The notes: generated from the letters alone by a model not told the origin. A stretch of 64,000 nt of DNA from Bacillus sp. OV166 (GCF_900177675.1 NZ_FXWM01000001.1:1311001-1375000), one strand, 5' to 3'. Shown: positions 51,469 to 61,244, numbered from the stretch's first letter. Numbers and translations are program-made.

Positions 51469-51792
51469 TTGAGCGAGAAAAATCAAGAGCGTGATGTTTA
51501 TGCAGCCATCGCTGACCCAACAAGACGTAAATTGTTAGGTTTGTTGGCGGAGGCAGAAGAGTTACCTCTTCACGAATTAACTGCTCAATTTCAAATGGGG
51601 CGTACTGCTGTATCTAAACATTTGGCTATCCTTAAAGAAGCTGGTCTAGTTGCCGACCGTAAAGTGGGTAGAGAAACAAGGTATCGACTAAATGCAGCCC
51701 CCTTAAGGGAAATTAAAGATTGGGTATCCTTTTACGAGAAATTTTGGAATGAAAGAGTGTTACTTTTAAAAAATTTATTAGCGGAGGAATAA
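51469..51792 (+). CDS. ArsR-family transcriptional regulator
   Basis: 107 residues forming a winged helix: AAIADPTRRKLLGLLAEAEE, then the recognition helix MGRTAVSKHLAILKEAGLVA, and the wing DRKVGRETRYRLN. No metal-binding cysteines are present, so it is of the non-metal ArsR group that pairs with AHSA1-type genes. Starts at TTG behind AAAGGAGGGGGG. The AHSA1 gene starts three bases after its stop. Operators lie upstream. Confidence 0.87.
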   Translation: MSEKNQERDVYAAIADPTRRKLLGLLAEAEELPLHELTAQFQMGRTAVSKHLAILKEAGLVADRKVGRETRYRLNAAPLREIKDWVSFYEKFWNERVLLLKNLLAEE

Positions 51793-51795
51793 AAA

Positions 51796-52185
51796 ATGGC
51801 AGATGTATCATTAGATTTTCAGTTTACAAGTTCAATCAATAAGGTGTGGAACGCATTAACCGATTCGGATACTCTTGCAAAATGGATAATGGAAAATGAT
51901 TTTAAACCAATCGTAGGACATAAATGTCAATTCCGAAATCCGCAGTGGAATTTAATTGTAGATTGTGAAGTATTAGTAGTGGACGAGCCTAATAAGTTAT
52001 CTTACACATGGGTAGGTGGTCCGATAAACACTACTGTCACATGGACATTGAAGGAAGAGGATGGCACAACCTACTTACATCTTGAACAAGCAGGATTCGA
52101 AAAAGAAGATCAAGCGTTCAATGGTGCGAAATATGGTTGGGCGAAAATGGGCGAAGATCTTAAAAAAGTGTTAGGGGAAATGTAA
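51796..52185 (+). CDS. SRPBCC/AHSA1-family protein
   Basis: 129 residues of the START-like SRPBCC fold: SLDFQFTSSINKVWNALTDS at the start, KLSYTWVGGPINTTVTWTLK in the middle, and GWAKMGEDLKKVLGEM at the end. This family (Aha1-like C-terminal domain) binds hydrophobic ligands. ArsR-AHSA1 pairs are common in Bacillus, and the ligand is unknown. It is translationally close to the regulator. Confidence 0.87.
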   Translation: MADVSLDFQFTSSINKVWNALTDSDTLAKWIMENDFKPIVGHKCQFRNPQWNLIVDCEVLVVDEPNKLSYTWVGGPINTTVTWTLKEEDGTTYLHLEQAGFEKEDQAFNGAKYGWAKMGEDLKKVLGEM

Positions 52186-52238
52186 GACCAAACCTCTGAA
52201 GTGAGTTTTTTAGTTTTAAGCTAACGAATAGGAAAAAG

Positions 52239-52276
52239 CAAACGGCTCAGTATAGGACTGAGCTGTTTGTTTTTTC
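52239..52276 (+). terminator. Terminator after AHSA1 gene
   Basis: AAACGGCTCAGT/ACTGAGCTGTTT stem with a five-base loop, followed by GTTTTTTC. Confidence 0.85.
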
Positions 52277-52354
52277 AAAAAATAACACAACATATTCATT
52301 TGAAGTTGTGCTAACATGGCAATACTAGATTTAGAGAATAGAGAGGAGAACGCT

Positions 52355-55300
52355 ATGAAAATAAATCAATTAATTGCGAACAATATTAACAAATTAAATG
52401 CAGCAGTTCCAGCAGATCAATCGTTAGGAATTGCTGGTTTGTCGGGATCTGGAAAAACAACTTTTTGTCAAACCATTGGTGAAGAATCCAAGAAACGTCT
52501 CGTTTCCTTATTGTCAAAGGCTGAATATCAGTATTTATTTCCTAACATAATGGAAACCAATTTTAGTGCTATCAAGATGGAAGAAATGCCACTTGTACTT
52601 TTTCTAGGAAGATCATCCATTTCTTCCAATCCACGTTCAACAATTGGCACACATACTGGCGTGTTTACAGAGATTCGTGTGAGTCTTGCTGAAAAATATA
52701 ATCTTTCTCCGGAAGTGTTTTCCTTTAATAATGCATTAGGCTGGTGTCCAGAGTGTAAGGGTCGTGGAACTACTAAAAATGTCGAATGTAAAAAGTGTAA
52801 GGGAAAGCGCTATAATCAAGAAGTTGAACAATATAAAATTGAATTATTTGATCAACCACATAGTATTTCCGATATCAACAATTTAAGCATTGAATCGATT
52901 CTATCACTAGCAGAAGTTTTACATATTGGTGAAGCGAAACAGCATATTCTTAAAAATATTATCAATATGAATATTGGTTACTTAACATTAAATCGGATCA
53001 TGGGTACATTGTCAGGAGGGGAAATAACACGTCTTTACTTGGCAGAATTCATGGCAGCCAGTGAAAATACCGTGATTATTATTGATGAAATCTCCGTTGG
53101 TCTTGATCACCAAACACTATTGAAGATTTTAGAACAGATTAAACAATTAGGCTATAAGAACCAAATTTGGTTCATTGATCATTCTGACACAGTCCTAGAT
53201 ACAACGGATGAGCAATTGTTCTTTGGACCCGGCAGTGGGAAATATGGCGGAAAAATTGTGGAAGAATCACCGCGTCCACAACCCATCCATTGGGAACAAA
53301 ATCAAGAAATGCCAACGGATTACTATCAATTTCGTGAACTGCATTGCCGTAATATTCAAATGGCTGAAATTCAGGTACCCAAAAATAGGCTTGTAACCTT
53401 TACGGGTGAATCTGGATGTGGCAAGTCTACACTAGTCAATGAATGTATCGCCAAAGATTTTCAGAAGCGTTATCCAAAAGATAAACTAGTAATGGTAGGG
53501 CAAGATCGAAACCAATCGATTACTAGTCGGTCAACCGTTGCGACTTTTCTTGATATCAAAAAGAAACTTACAAAATATAGTGAAGATATTGATGATATTT
53601 TTGAGCGTTCGATTGAAGATATTATTGATGAACTTCCAAATCAAGATATTGCACATAAACGTTTGAGTTTACTGATCAAACTTGGACTAGGTTATTTGAC
53701 ATTAGAAAGAAAAACACAAACCTTATCGACTGGTGAATTTCAATGTGTTCATTTAGTTTCTGAACTGTTTGCGAATTCTAGAAACCCTCATACACTTTTC
53801 ATTTTTGACGAACCTTCAAAAGGTTTATCACAAAATATTCTAAATCAATTCATTGATAGCGTCAGGGTCATTCTGCAAGATGAATCTGTCTCAGTTATGA
53901 TGATTGAACATAATGCCTATATGTTAGAAAGCTCTGATTTTATCGCTGATTTTGGTAAAAGAAAGATTGAACCTGTCACTCATCTTGAAGTTGTCAGTCA
54001 TAACGAATATTACGAGCTTAAAAATAAGGAAGATGTTGTGCTTCCATCGCAAATTTCTTCGACACTCAAAGCGCAAAATGGCATTAAATATTTAAAAGAA
54101 AATCATATCGACTATTTTAAGAATGCAGAAAATGTCTATAAGGGTGGAATCTTAAAAAGTTTATCATCAATGGCCCGTTTAATTTACGGCGAATACGAAT
54201 CTGACACCATTGCGCCTGTCATTGCTATAGATCTTGAAAGACATTTGTATAGCCAATATAGTTTTCTCTATGAAATGGGTGGCGTGATCAACCATATTAT
54301 CGCGTCGCATCCGACCATTAAAGATACGAGAAGCTTCGATTTCTATTCACAGGACAATCATTGTCCATCATGCTCAGGACGCCTTAAGATTGAAATATTT
54401 GATAAAGATCTTGTCATTCAGGACAAAACCGTTCCATTCTGGGATGGCCTATTTTATCCTGAAGTGATGGAAGTATTAAAATATTATCAATATCCAAAAT
54501 TAGAGTTTCTATTTGAGGAAATTAAGAATGAGCTCGGGTTCGATCTGACGAAAAGCTACAATGAGATGTCAGAAGAAGAAAAGCATATTTTTTGGTACGG
54601 ATATTTTGAAAAGACATTCTATGATAAAGCAGGCAAGACACAGAGGACCTGGGTAGGCTTTAATACCATCGTTGGTGGGTATATGGTCATTTCGAAATCG
54701 GTGATTAAAGAGAAAATGAAAGCATCTAAAGAAAAGATTACCTGTCCGATTTGTAATGGAACTGTACTTAATCATCATAAACAGCTTACATTTGGTGACA
54801 CAGATATTCGTGAGATGATCAATCAGCCACTTGATCAAGTGTTACAAATAGTTGGAGAGTTACCTGTACTCGTAAAGCTAAAATCTATTGTTGGCGGCGA
54901 TATGACTTTGACAGAAGATGTCTCCCTGCTGCCTAGGGAAACACAAGTCGCATTGAAAATGTTTGAATTGGAACTCGCAAGCTTTGTTGGGTATGAAATG
55001 GTATTACAAAATGTCTTACCATTCTGGGACAGCATTAAAAACAATATTGAATCCATCAGCATCAATAATGAGATTACCATCTGTGATTTTGCCAATATCA
55101 ATGAGACGAGAGAAACCATCATTAATAAGTATTTCACTAATGGAAAATACAAAAAACTAACATATGTTTATGAAACATTTGGTTACAAAAAAATTGTCAC
55201 TCAAATTAATAAGATTATAAAAAGTCATCCATGTCCATTCTGTAAAGGAAAGAAAGTCATTACAGAAGAGAATCTCCATGATGGCGTGTTTAAATTAACG

Positions 55301-55525
55301 ATACCATGTGTGAGTTGTCGTGCAAGTGGCATCAATGATGAAGGTCGCAAGGAAATGGTCGAAGGCATAACAGTAGAAACATGGTTAACTGGCAAAGTAA
55401 GTGATGTTGTTGATGAAAGTTTATGTACTGAGGATGTTGCCGATATTCCAATTTTCAATCGTATTCGTGAGTTAAATAAACGAGATATGATGGCGGTTTA
55501 TCAATGCCTCGAGCAAAATAATTAG
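52355..55525 (+). CDS. UvrA-like double ABC ATPase with extra C-terminal zinc modules
   Basis: 1056 residues. ATPase I has Walker A GLSGSGKTT (28-36), a zinc finger CPECKGRG...CKKCKGKRYN, signature LSGGE and Walker B VIIIDEISVGLD. ATPase II has Walker A TGESGCGKST, signature LSTGE and Walker B LFIFDEPSKGLS. The UvrB-binding region and the second UvrA zinc finger are absent at their usual places. A 480-residue C-terminal extension instead holds further UvrA-like fingers (CPSC, CPICNGT, CPFCKGKK...CVSC). This is not housekeeping UvrA; it resembles antibiotic self-resistance or class-III UvrA-like proteins. Start ATG 52355 behind GAGGAG. Confidence 0.82.
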   Translation: MKINQLIANNINKLNAAVPADQSLGIAGLSGSGKTTFCQTIGEESKKRLVSLLSKAEYQYLFPNIMETNFSAIKMEEMPLVLFLGRSSISSNPRSTIGTHTGVFTEIRVSLAEKYNLSPEVFSFNNALGWCPECKGRGTTKNVECKKCKGKRYNQEVEQYKIELFDQPHSISDINNLSIESILSLAEVLHIGEAKQHILKNIINMNIGYLTLNRIMGTLSGGEITRLYLAEFMAASENTVIIIDEISVGLDHQTLLKILEQIKQLGYKNQIWFIDHSDTVLDTTDEQLFFGPGSGKYGGKIVEESPRPQPIHWEQNQEMPTDYYQFRELHCRNIQMAEIQVPKNRLVTFTGESGCGKSTLVNECIAKDFQKRYPKDKLVMVGQDRNQSITSRSTVATFLDIKKKLTKYSEDIDDIFERSIEDIIDELPNQDIAHKRLSLLIKLGLGYLTLERKTQTLSTGEFQCVHLVSELFANSRNPHTLFIFDEPSKGLSQNILNQFIDSVRVILQDESVSVMMIEHNAYMLESSDFIADFGKRKIEPVTHLEVVSHNEYYELKNKEDVVLPSQISSTLKAQNGIKYLKENHIDYFKNAENVYKGGILKSLSSMARLIYGEYESDTIAPVIAIDLERHLYSQYSFLYEMGGVINHIIASHPTIKDTRSFDFYSQDNHCPSCSGRLKIEIFDKDLVIQDKTVPFWDGLFYPEVMEVLKYYQYPKLEFLFEEIKNELGFDLTKSYNEMSEEEKHIFWYGYFEKTFYDKAGKTQRTWVGFNTIVGGYMVISKSVIKEKMKASKEKITCPICNGTVLNHHKQLTFGDTDIREMINQPLDQVLQIVGELPVLVKLKSIVGGDMTLTEDVSLLPRETQVALKMFELELASFVGYEMVLQNVLPFWDSIKNNIESISINNEITICDFANINETRETIINKYFTNGKYKKLTYVYETFGYKKIVTQINKIIKSHPCPFCKGKKVITEENLHDGVFKLTIPCVSCRASGINDEGRKEMVEGITVETWLTGKVSDVVDESLCTEDVADIPIFNRIRELNKRDMMAVYQCLEQNN

Positions 55526-55580
55526 ATTAGAATGATTTAAACAAACCATATTTTAAATCAAAGCTAGATGTCAGCTATTG

Positions 55581-55618
55581 AAACTCATTTGCAATAATAA
55601 ATTGCAAATGAGTTTTTA
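55581..55618 (+). terminator. Terminator after UvrA-like gene
   Basis: A 15-bp perfect stem (AAACTCATTTGCAAT/ATTGCAAATGAGTTT), followed by TTA. Confidence 0.88.
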
Positions 55619-55721
55619 TACTATTCTGAAGTGGAGCTAAAGGGTACGGAATTTAGTCAAAACGGTGTGTTCACATAATTGTAGAAAACATAAGTAGAGA
55701 AAAAATTATCATGAAATATAA

Positions 55722-55767
55722 TGTGATATAATTTAGCGAAAAGGAGGTTGAAAAATGTCAAAATGAT
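55722..55767 (+). pseudogene. Promoter and RBS leading to an immediately stopped frame
   Basis: TATAAT-like boxes, then AAAGGAGG and ATG, but the frame reads MSK and stops, with several more stops after it. It looks like the 5' end of a gene whose body has been lost. Confidence 0.35.
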
Positions 55768-55797
55768 AATAAAGATAATAAAAGTTTTTGAAATTTG

Positions 55798-55895
55798 GAT
55801 TTCGTCTAAATAAATCTCCAATCTTCTTCCCCTTTATTTTTCATCATTTTAAACCCACTCTCATGCCTTCTTATAATAACTTCCAGTTAAAATGC
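55798..55895 (-). pseudogene. Possible C-terminal gene remnant
   Basis: On the minus strand a frame without start reads LEVIIRRHESGFKMMKNKGE then EDWRFI and TAG. Composition is protein-like; no family is recognised. Confidence 0.25.
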
Positions 55896-56006
55896 TGAAA
55901 CGAATAAATTCATTTAATAACTTGAATAAATGGGAATGTTGCCGGTTAAATCGAAGTTATTAAAAAAATAGGAGTGGTTTTATGCATGCAGTGCTGACTT
56001 AAGGTC

Positions 56007-56195
56007 TTGACCAAAGTTGACAAAATTTATTTCTCAACTTGTTTAGAAACAGATGATTTATTAAAAAATCCTCTGATAGGAAAAGCCTATACTGAGGAAT
56101 TTGGAAAATACAAAGGAATTTTTAGAATTGTTATTAAGAAGCTGCAAATTTGGAATGGGATAATATCCTGTTTCTTTTTTTTGCTCTATTTTTAA
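56007..56195 (+). CDS. Doubtful small ORF, 62 residues
   Basis: Starts at TTG and reads MTKVDKIYFSTCLETDDLLK then NPLIGKAYTEEFGKYKG, ending in a hydrophobic tail. A better RBS (AGGAG) and ATG lie 25 bases upstream in another frame, which stops after six codons, so a frameshifted gene is possible. No family recognised. Confidence 0.3.
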   Translation: MTKVDKIYFSTCLETDDLLKNPLIGKAYTEEFGKYKGIFRIVIKKLQIWNGIISCFFFLLYF

Positions 56196-56405
56196 CAATA
56201 CATGTTTAAGTTTATGATTTAGAATACCGTGGTGGGTATCTGTCTAAAAGTTGGGAGCAGGTGTCGAATCTTTATCAGATTATTCTACATAAAATTACAA
56301 TTATATTACATTATCGACTGTTTCATTGTTATTAGTCCGTTAGGAAGATAAACTATTAATATATAAAAATCGAATTAACAATAGGTAACAAGAGGAGATT
56401 TTAAA

Positions 56406-57587
56406 ATGATAAAAAAATTATTTAAATATACAGTATCGGCTGCCATCCTCGCCACTATGATTCAAGCAACACCAACTTTTGCAAGTCCAGTAGATTCACC
56501 AGTTACACAAGAAGAAATCAATTCTACACAAGTACAAATCAATGACTTTGAAACAAAGATCCAGCAATTAGACAACCGGATCTCCTTATCCATGGAGAAA
56601 AGTCAAAAACTAAACGATCAGATTAAAACACAACAAGGAAAAATTGAAAAAACAGAGGCTGAAATTGAAAACGCTAAAAAGTCCTTAGATGCTCATAAAA
56701 AGGTCTATTCTGATCGTCTAAAAAGCATTCAGTTAGAGGGCAAACAATCAATCGCTACTTACGCAGAGCTTTTACTTTCGTCTGATAACATTTCAGAGTT
56801 TTTAACTCGTTTTACTGCTATATCGCATATCATGGAAACTGACACAGACTTACTGAACGGTTTAAATGATAAAGAACAAGCGTTAGAAAATGCAGAGGAA
56901 AAATTACATAATGAGTTTGACCAATTAAAAAACAGCCAGGTTGAATTAGCTTCTGAACAAAAAAAGATTGAAGAAGATAAAAAAGAAGTTGAAAAAGGAA
57001 TAGCTGAGGCGAAAAACACATTACAAAACCAACAGGCTCAACTGGCACAACAAAAGGCTGAACAAGCCCGTCAGCTTGCTGCACAACAACAAGCCCAACA
57101 ACGCGCTCAACAAGTCCAACAACAGTCTGAACAGCCTGCTCAACAAGCCCAGCAACAAACTCAACAGCAGGCACCAGTAAGCAGCAGACCTTCTAAGTCT
57201 GCACCACCGTCAGTTGCAGCCATTTCAACTAACTCTGGATCGGCAAGTGCGATGATTGCTTACGCTAAACAATTTTTGGGCGTTCCTTACGTTTGGGGCG
57301 GGTCAACGCCAAGCGGATTTGATTGTTCGGGATTCACTTCCTATGTGTTTCGTTCAGTTGGCATTAATCTGCCAAGAGTTTCACGAGACCAGCAAAATGT
57401 TGGAACAAGAATTTCTCCGAGTCAAGTACAGCCAGGAGATTTAGTATTCAGGGGTTCTCCTGCCTATCATGTCGGCATTTATATTGGAGGCGGGCAATAT
57501 ATACATGCTCCGCAAACGGGCGATGTTGTGAAAATTGCTTCGTATAATCCGTCTAAATTTTCTAGTGCTGCTAGAGTATTGCGTTAG
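56406..57587 (+). CDS. Secreted NlpC/P60 peptidoglycan endopeptidase (CwlO-like)
   Basis: 393 residues: signal peptide (about 1-26), a long PcsB/CwlO-type coiled coil (about 35-205), a Gln-rich low-complexity linker (about 206-260), and a C-terminal NlpC/P60 domain. The catalytic Cys is in FDCSGFTSYVF, with His in YHVGIYIGGG and the third residue in YIHAPQTGD. It cuts D-Glu to mDAP bonds in cell-wall peptides; B. subtilis CwlO acts in side-wall elongation and is activated by FtsEX through its coiled coil. RBS AAGAGGAG. Confidence 0.9.
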   Translation: MIKKLFKYTVSAAILATMIQATPTFASPVDSPVTQEEINSTQVQINDFETKIQQLDNRISLSMEKSQKLNDQIKTQQGKIEKTEAEIENAKKSLDAHKKVYSDRLKSIQLEGKQSIATYAELLLSSDNISEFLTRFTAISHIMETDTDLLNGLNDKEQALENAEEKLHNEFDQLKNSQVELASEQKKIEEDKKEVEKGIAEAKNTLQNQQAQLAQQKAEQARQLAAQQQAQQRAQQVQQQSEQPAQQAQQQTQQQAPVSSRPSKSAPPSVAAISTNSGSASAMIAYAKQFLGVPYVWGGSTPSGFDCSGFTSYVFRSVGINLPRVSRDQQNVGTRISPSQVQPGDLVFRGSPAYHVGIYIGGGQYIHAPQTGDVVKIASYNPSKFSSAARVLR

Positions 57588-57678
57588 AAGTAACAATTTT
57601 TTGAAATGTAACCTTAAATAGTGAGACCCTTGCAAAAAAAGTTAATTGCTTTTTCAAATAAACATAGGCAAAATCATG

Positions 57679-57716
57679 TTAGAGTAGGTTATTTATACTT
57701 ACTCTAATTTTTTTTG
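57679..57716 (+). terminator. Terminator after NlpC/P60 gene
   Basis: TTAGAGTA/TACTCTAA stem followed by eight T residues. Confidence 0.8.
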
Positions 57717-57754
57717 CTGTTATTTTACCCATTGTCATAAATGAAGGTGATTAA

Positions 57755-58462
57755 ATGATACATAAATATTTAGGTCAGACCCTTAGTTTTGAGATAAATT
57801 ATAAAAATCGTACTTCCATGGGCATTTATATAGATGTTTATGGAAATGTTGAAATCCAGGCTCCTAAAGGGACCTCCGATGAACTTATCCTGCAATTATT
57901 AGAGGAAAAATGGGATTGGATCCAGCAAAAATCAACAGAAATGAAGGATAGAAGGCTTGGCCAAAAGGTAAAGGTCTATGATCATGGTGAAACCTTTCTT
58001 TATTTAGGAAACGATTATCCTATCCAGGTCTCTCAAGATATAAATATCAAGCAAGACTATGTAGTGTTAGAAGGGGATAAGTTATATATATATGTGAAAC
58101 AGCTTGAGGATGAGAAAATAAAACAAGCCTTAAAACGGTTTTATTATCAGCAGTGTAAAACCTTAGTAGAGAGGAGTATTCGTTCCTATCAAAGCAACTT
58201 CAAAATAAAACCAAGGTCTATCCGTATTTCTGATAATAACAGGAACTGGGGAACCTGTGATTCCAGGGAGCAATTAACCTTCAATTGGAAGCTCGCGATG
58301 GCACCATTGAAGGTAATTGATTATGTAGTTGTTCATGAAATGTGCCATATGGTTCATCTGAATCATGATCGATCTTTTTGGCGCCTTGTAGGTAAAATAA
58401 TCCCCGAGTATGAGCAAATGGAGAACTGGCTAGCTTTATCAAGTTGGAAAATGACAGTCTAA
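57755..58462 (+). CDS. M48-type metallopeptidase, YgjP/DUF45-like
   Basis: 235 residues. The zinc site H-E-M-C-H is in DYVVVHEMCHMVHLNHDRSF (about residues 190-209), with NRNWGTCDSREQLTFNWKLA just before it, as in the YgjP-like domain. Predicted cytosolic protease of unknown substrate. The RBS is GAAGGTG. Confidence 0.85.
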   Translation: MIHKYLGQTLSFEINYKNRTSMGIYIDVYGNVEIQAPKGTSDELILQLLEEKWDWIQQKSTEMKDRRLGQKVKVYDHGETFLYLGNDYPIQVSQDINIKQDYVVLEGDKLYIYVKQLEDEKIKQALKRFYYQQCKTLVERSIRSYQSNFKIKPRSIRISDNNRNWGTCDSREQLTFNWKLAMAPLKVIDYVVVHEMCHMVHLNHDRSFWRLVGKIIPEYEQMENWLALSSWKMTV

Positions 58463-58496
58463 AAGTGGAACATCAATTTTAAAGGGAGACTTACTG

Positions 58497-58994
58497 ATGG
58501 ATAATAATGATATATTAATTCGAATGAGATATGCACTAGAAATAAAAAATAAAGAAATGGCAGAAATATTTAAACTTGGCGGAGTGGAAGTAACAGTCCC
58601 TGAGGTAATAAAGATTCTAACAAAAACTGATGATGAGGCTGAATATGACGATCAAATAAAATGTAATAACAGTATGTTAGATTCATTTTTAAATGGACTT
58701 ATTATTTTTAAAAGAGGGAAACAAGAGACCAAACCAGGACAGTCGGAAACACCGGAACCGTCAATAAAGAAAAGCGCAAACGTTAATAATCTCCTGTTGA
58801 AGAAAGTAAAAATAGCGCTGGCCTTAACTACTGAGGATATGCTGGAAATATTTGAAAATGCAGGAATAACTGTAACAAAAGGAGAACTCGGCGCTTTATT
58901 AAGAAAAGAAGGACATAAGAATTATAAAGAGTGCGGTGATAAGTACGCTAGGAATTTCTTAAAAGGTTTAGCTTTTAAATATAGGGTAATTTAA
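58497..58994 (+). CDS. DUF1456 protein, YehS-like
   Basis: 165 residues made of two copies of the DUF1456 repeat: NNDILIRMRYALEIKNKEMA at 3-22 and NNLLLKKVKIALALTTEDML at about 98-117, each followed by I-F-x-x-x-G-x-x-V-T. The function is unknown. It begins 34 bases after the metallopeptidase, so the two may be one transcript. Confidence 0.85.
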   Translation: MDNNDILIRMRYALEIKNKEMAEIFKLGGVEVTVPEVIKILTKTDDEAEYDDQIKCNNSMLDSFLNGLIIFKRGKQETKPGQSETPEPSIKKSANVNNLLLKKVKIALALTTEDMLEIFENAGITVTKGELGALLRKEGHKNYKECGDKYARNFLKGLAFKYRVI

Positions 58995-59070
58995 TCACAC
59001 AGTCTTTTAGAATTCCTATAATTTTTGTGTAAAGTAAGTTTAATAAGACAAAAAAAGAAAAGGGGATACG

Positions 59071-60540
59071 ATGGCTAAAGAAATTAATGAACTATGCTGG
59101 AACTTAGATAACAGTTATGCCCGACTGCCAGACTCATTTTTTACCAGGACAGACCCAACGCCTGTCCGTTCACCCAAGTTGATTATTCTTAATAACCGGC
59201 TGGCAACCTCCCTTGGCTTGAATATACAGGAGCTCGAGAGCGTAAATGGCGTAGCAGTATTTGCTGGCAACCGGATACCTGATGGGGCCATGCCGCTTGC
59301 CCAAGCATATGCAGGGCATCAATTTGGGCATTTCACGAAATTAGGGGATGGACGGGCCATCTTGCTTGGTGAACAAATCACCCCGAAAGGCGAACGGTTT
59401 GATATTCAACTTAAGGGTCCAGGTAGAACACCGTACTCCCGCGGAGGCGATGGTCGAGCGGGGCTTGGACCGATGCTGCGTGAATACATCATCAGCGAAG
59501 CGATGGATGCGCTTGGGATACCAACCACCCGAAGTTTAGCCGTTGTGACAACCGGGGAGGCAGTATTCCGCGAAACCGCCCTGCCAGGAGCAATTCTGAC
59601 TCGTGTGGCAGCCAGCCATCTGCGCGTTGGTACCTTTCAATACGTAGCAAAATGGGGCACAGTTGAGGAGCTCCAGGTACTAGCAGACTATACACTAAAA
59701 CGCCATTATCCACACGTTGACACTGATGAGAGACGATATCTATCGCTGCTACAGGAAGTAATCAAACGTCAGGCAGCGCTAGTAGCGAAATGGCAGTTGG
59801 TTGGCTTTATCCACGGGGTCATGAACACCGACAACATGACCATTAGCGGAGAAACGATTGATTATGGTCCGTGTGCTTTTATGGATACCTATGATCCTGC
59901 AACAGTATTTAGTTCTATTGATAGGCAAGGACGTTATGCTTATGGCAATCAGCCGTATATTGCCGGTTGGAATCTCGCTCGATTGGCTGAAACTCTTTTG
60001 CCGCTCTTACATGACAATCAAGAACAGGCTGTCCAACTGGCTCAGGATGAGATTTCACATTTTATGGAGTTGTTCCAGGTTAATTGGCTGGCTGGAATGA
60101 GAGCTAAACTCGGCATATTTAACGAGGAAGAACAGGACGCATCTCTTGTTGATAATCTTTTAACTATGATGCAAAAGTATAAGGTGGACTATACCAATAC
60201 CTTCCGAGCATTAACTTTTGATAAGCCGGAGGATACAGTCTTAGTGGAGACTTCAGAATTTAAGCAGTGGTATGAGCAATGGCAAGCGCGTCTAAACAGA
60301 CAGCAGGAATCAAAAGACTCCTCACACCAGTTGATGCGTAATAGCAATCCTGCGGTAATCCCTCGTAACCACCGGGTGGAGGCCGCACTAGACGCTGCCG
60401 TGAATCAAGAAGACTACAGCGTAATGGAGCGGTTGCTTGATGTACTTTCAAGCCCATATGCGCACTCCCCAGAACAGGCGGAATACTGCACGCTTCCTGA
60501 GCAATCAACCCAGCCTTACCAAACCTTTTGTGGTACATGA
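59071..60540 (+). CDS. selO: Protein adenylyltransferase SelO
   Basis: 489 residues of the SelO/YdiU (UPF0061) pseudokinase family that transfers AMP to proteins. Conserved parts: [17 protein letters not shown] near residue 73, the nucleotide-binding [21 protein letters not shown] (about 115-135), [20 protein letters not shown] (about 245-264) with the N and D metal ligands. The C-terminal selenocysteine found in eukaryotic homologues is absent, as usual in bacteria. It may respond to oxidative stress. Starts at ATG behind AAAGGGG. Confidence 0.92.
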   Translation: MAKEINELCWNLDNSYARLPDSFFTRTDPTPVRSPKLIILNNRLATSLGLNIQELESVNGVAVFAGNRIPDGAMPLAQAYAGHQFGHFTKLGDGRAILLGEQITPKGERFDIQLKGPGRTPYSRGGDGRAGLGPMLREYIISEAMDALGIPTTRSLAVVTTGEAVFRETALPGAILTRVAASHLRVGTFQYVAKWGTVEELQVLADYTLKRHYPHVDTDERRYLSLLQEVIKRQAALVAKWQLVGFIHGVMNTDNMTISGETIDYGPCAFMDTYDPATVFSSIDRQGRYAYGNQPYIAGWNLARLAETLLPLLHDNQEQAVQLAQDEISHFMELFQVNWLAGMRAKLGIFNEEEQDASLVDNLLTMMQKYKVDYTNTFRALTFDKPEDTVLVETSEFKQWYEQWQARLNRQQESKDSSHQLMRNSNPAVIPRNHRVEAALDAAVNQEDYSVMERLLDVLSSPYAHSPEQAEYCTLPEQSTQPYQTFCGT

Positions 60541-60591
60541 TAATCATTAATTAAATCTCTTTTTAGGAAATTAAGGTGTGAGGATGATCGC

Positions 60592-60861
60592 GTGTTTCTA
60601 TTAACTGAAAATGCCAAAACAGAACTACAAAATAGGTTGGAACTAGCAGATTCAAAACAATTTATCCGGCTGCAAATGCGTAAAAGTTGTTTTATGAAAG
60701 TGAAATTGACCTTGGAAGAAACGATTCAGCCAAATGATGCAGAAATTACTAAGGATGAATTGCATTTCATTATTGACAATGGTGAGTGCCATTATTTCAA
60801 TAATAAAACGTTAGATTTTATCCCAGATACAACAGGTTTTAAGCAATTTGAGATTATTTAA
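60592..60861 (+). CDS. HesB/IscA-like iron-sulfur biosynthesis domain protein
   Basis: 89 residues with the A-type-carrier-like fold pattern: MFLLTENAKTELQNRLELAD and the C-terminal FIPDTTGFKQFEII. The three IscA cysteines (C and CGC) are not in their usual places; only SCFM and GECHY remain. It belongs to the divergent HesB-like group of Bacillus. Cluster binding is doubtful. Starts at GTG behind GAGGATG. Confidence 0.7.
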   Translation: MFLLTENAKTELQNRLELADSKQFIRLQMRKSCFMKVKLTLEETIQPNDAEITKDELHFIIDNGECHYFNNKTLDFIPDTTGFKQFEII

Positions 60862-60900
60862 AAAGGAGTCTGATTTCTATGAAATCAGGCTCCTTTTTTT
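60861..60900 (+). terminator. Terminator after HesB-like gene
   Basis: AAAGGAGTCTGATTT/AAATCAGGCTCCTTT stem followed by T run. Confidence 0.88.
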
Positions 60901-60957
60901 TATTGGATAGGAAATAATAAAATAATTTATTGTGGATAACTTGAAATAGTTCTCTGA

Positions 60958-61106
60958 ATCCAGCTCCAGCGCCCTAGCGGCTAGTGTCCTTCGCTCTCCG
61001 CCCTACGATAAGTCAACATCGAATCGCCTTCGGCTCTTCGTGTTTCCTTTATCTCAGTTGGAGCGCTCCAGGCCATACGCCGCTGAACAGGGCGCTTGCG
61101 CCTTTT
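60958..61106. repeat. Dispersed repeat, long form
   Basis: From CCAGCTCCAGCGCCCTAGCG to GGGCGCTTGCGCCTTTTG. Same order of blocks as at 23441-23585, with small differences (CATCGAATCGCCTTCGGCTC against CATCGGCTCGCTCCGCTC). Non-coding. Confidence 0.8.
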
Positions 61107-61154
61107 GTTTTATTTTCAATGTAAATTAAAAAAACAGTAAAATTATTTAAAATA

Positions 61155-61183
61155 TTGACAGAATAATGAACGAGAGTTACTAT
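61155..61183 (+). promoter_or_regulatory. Sigma-A promoter of the IclR gene
   Basis: TTGACA and TACTAT with a 17-base spacer, 62 bases before the start codon. Confidence 0.7.
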
Positions 61184-61210
61184 TAGATTGTCCTTAAAGA
61201 AATGCGAACG

Positions 61211-61231
61211 TCATTCGATAATGTCGAATGA
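61211..61231. promoter_or_regulatory. Palindromic operator candidate for the IclR regulator
   Basis: TCATTCGA-TAATG-TCGAATGA, perfect 8-base arms, lying between the promoter and the RBS of the IclR gene. IclR proteins bind such palindromes; autoregulation is inferred. Confidence 0.6.
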
Positions 61232-61244
61232 GAGGAGGATGGTT

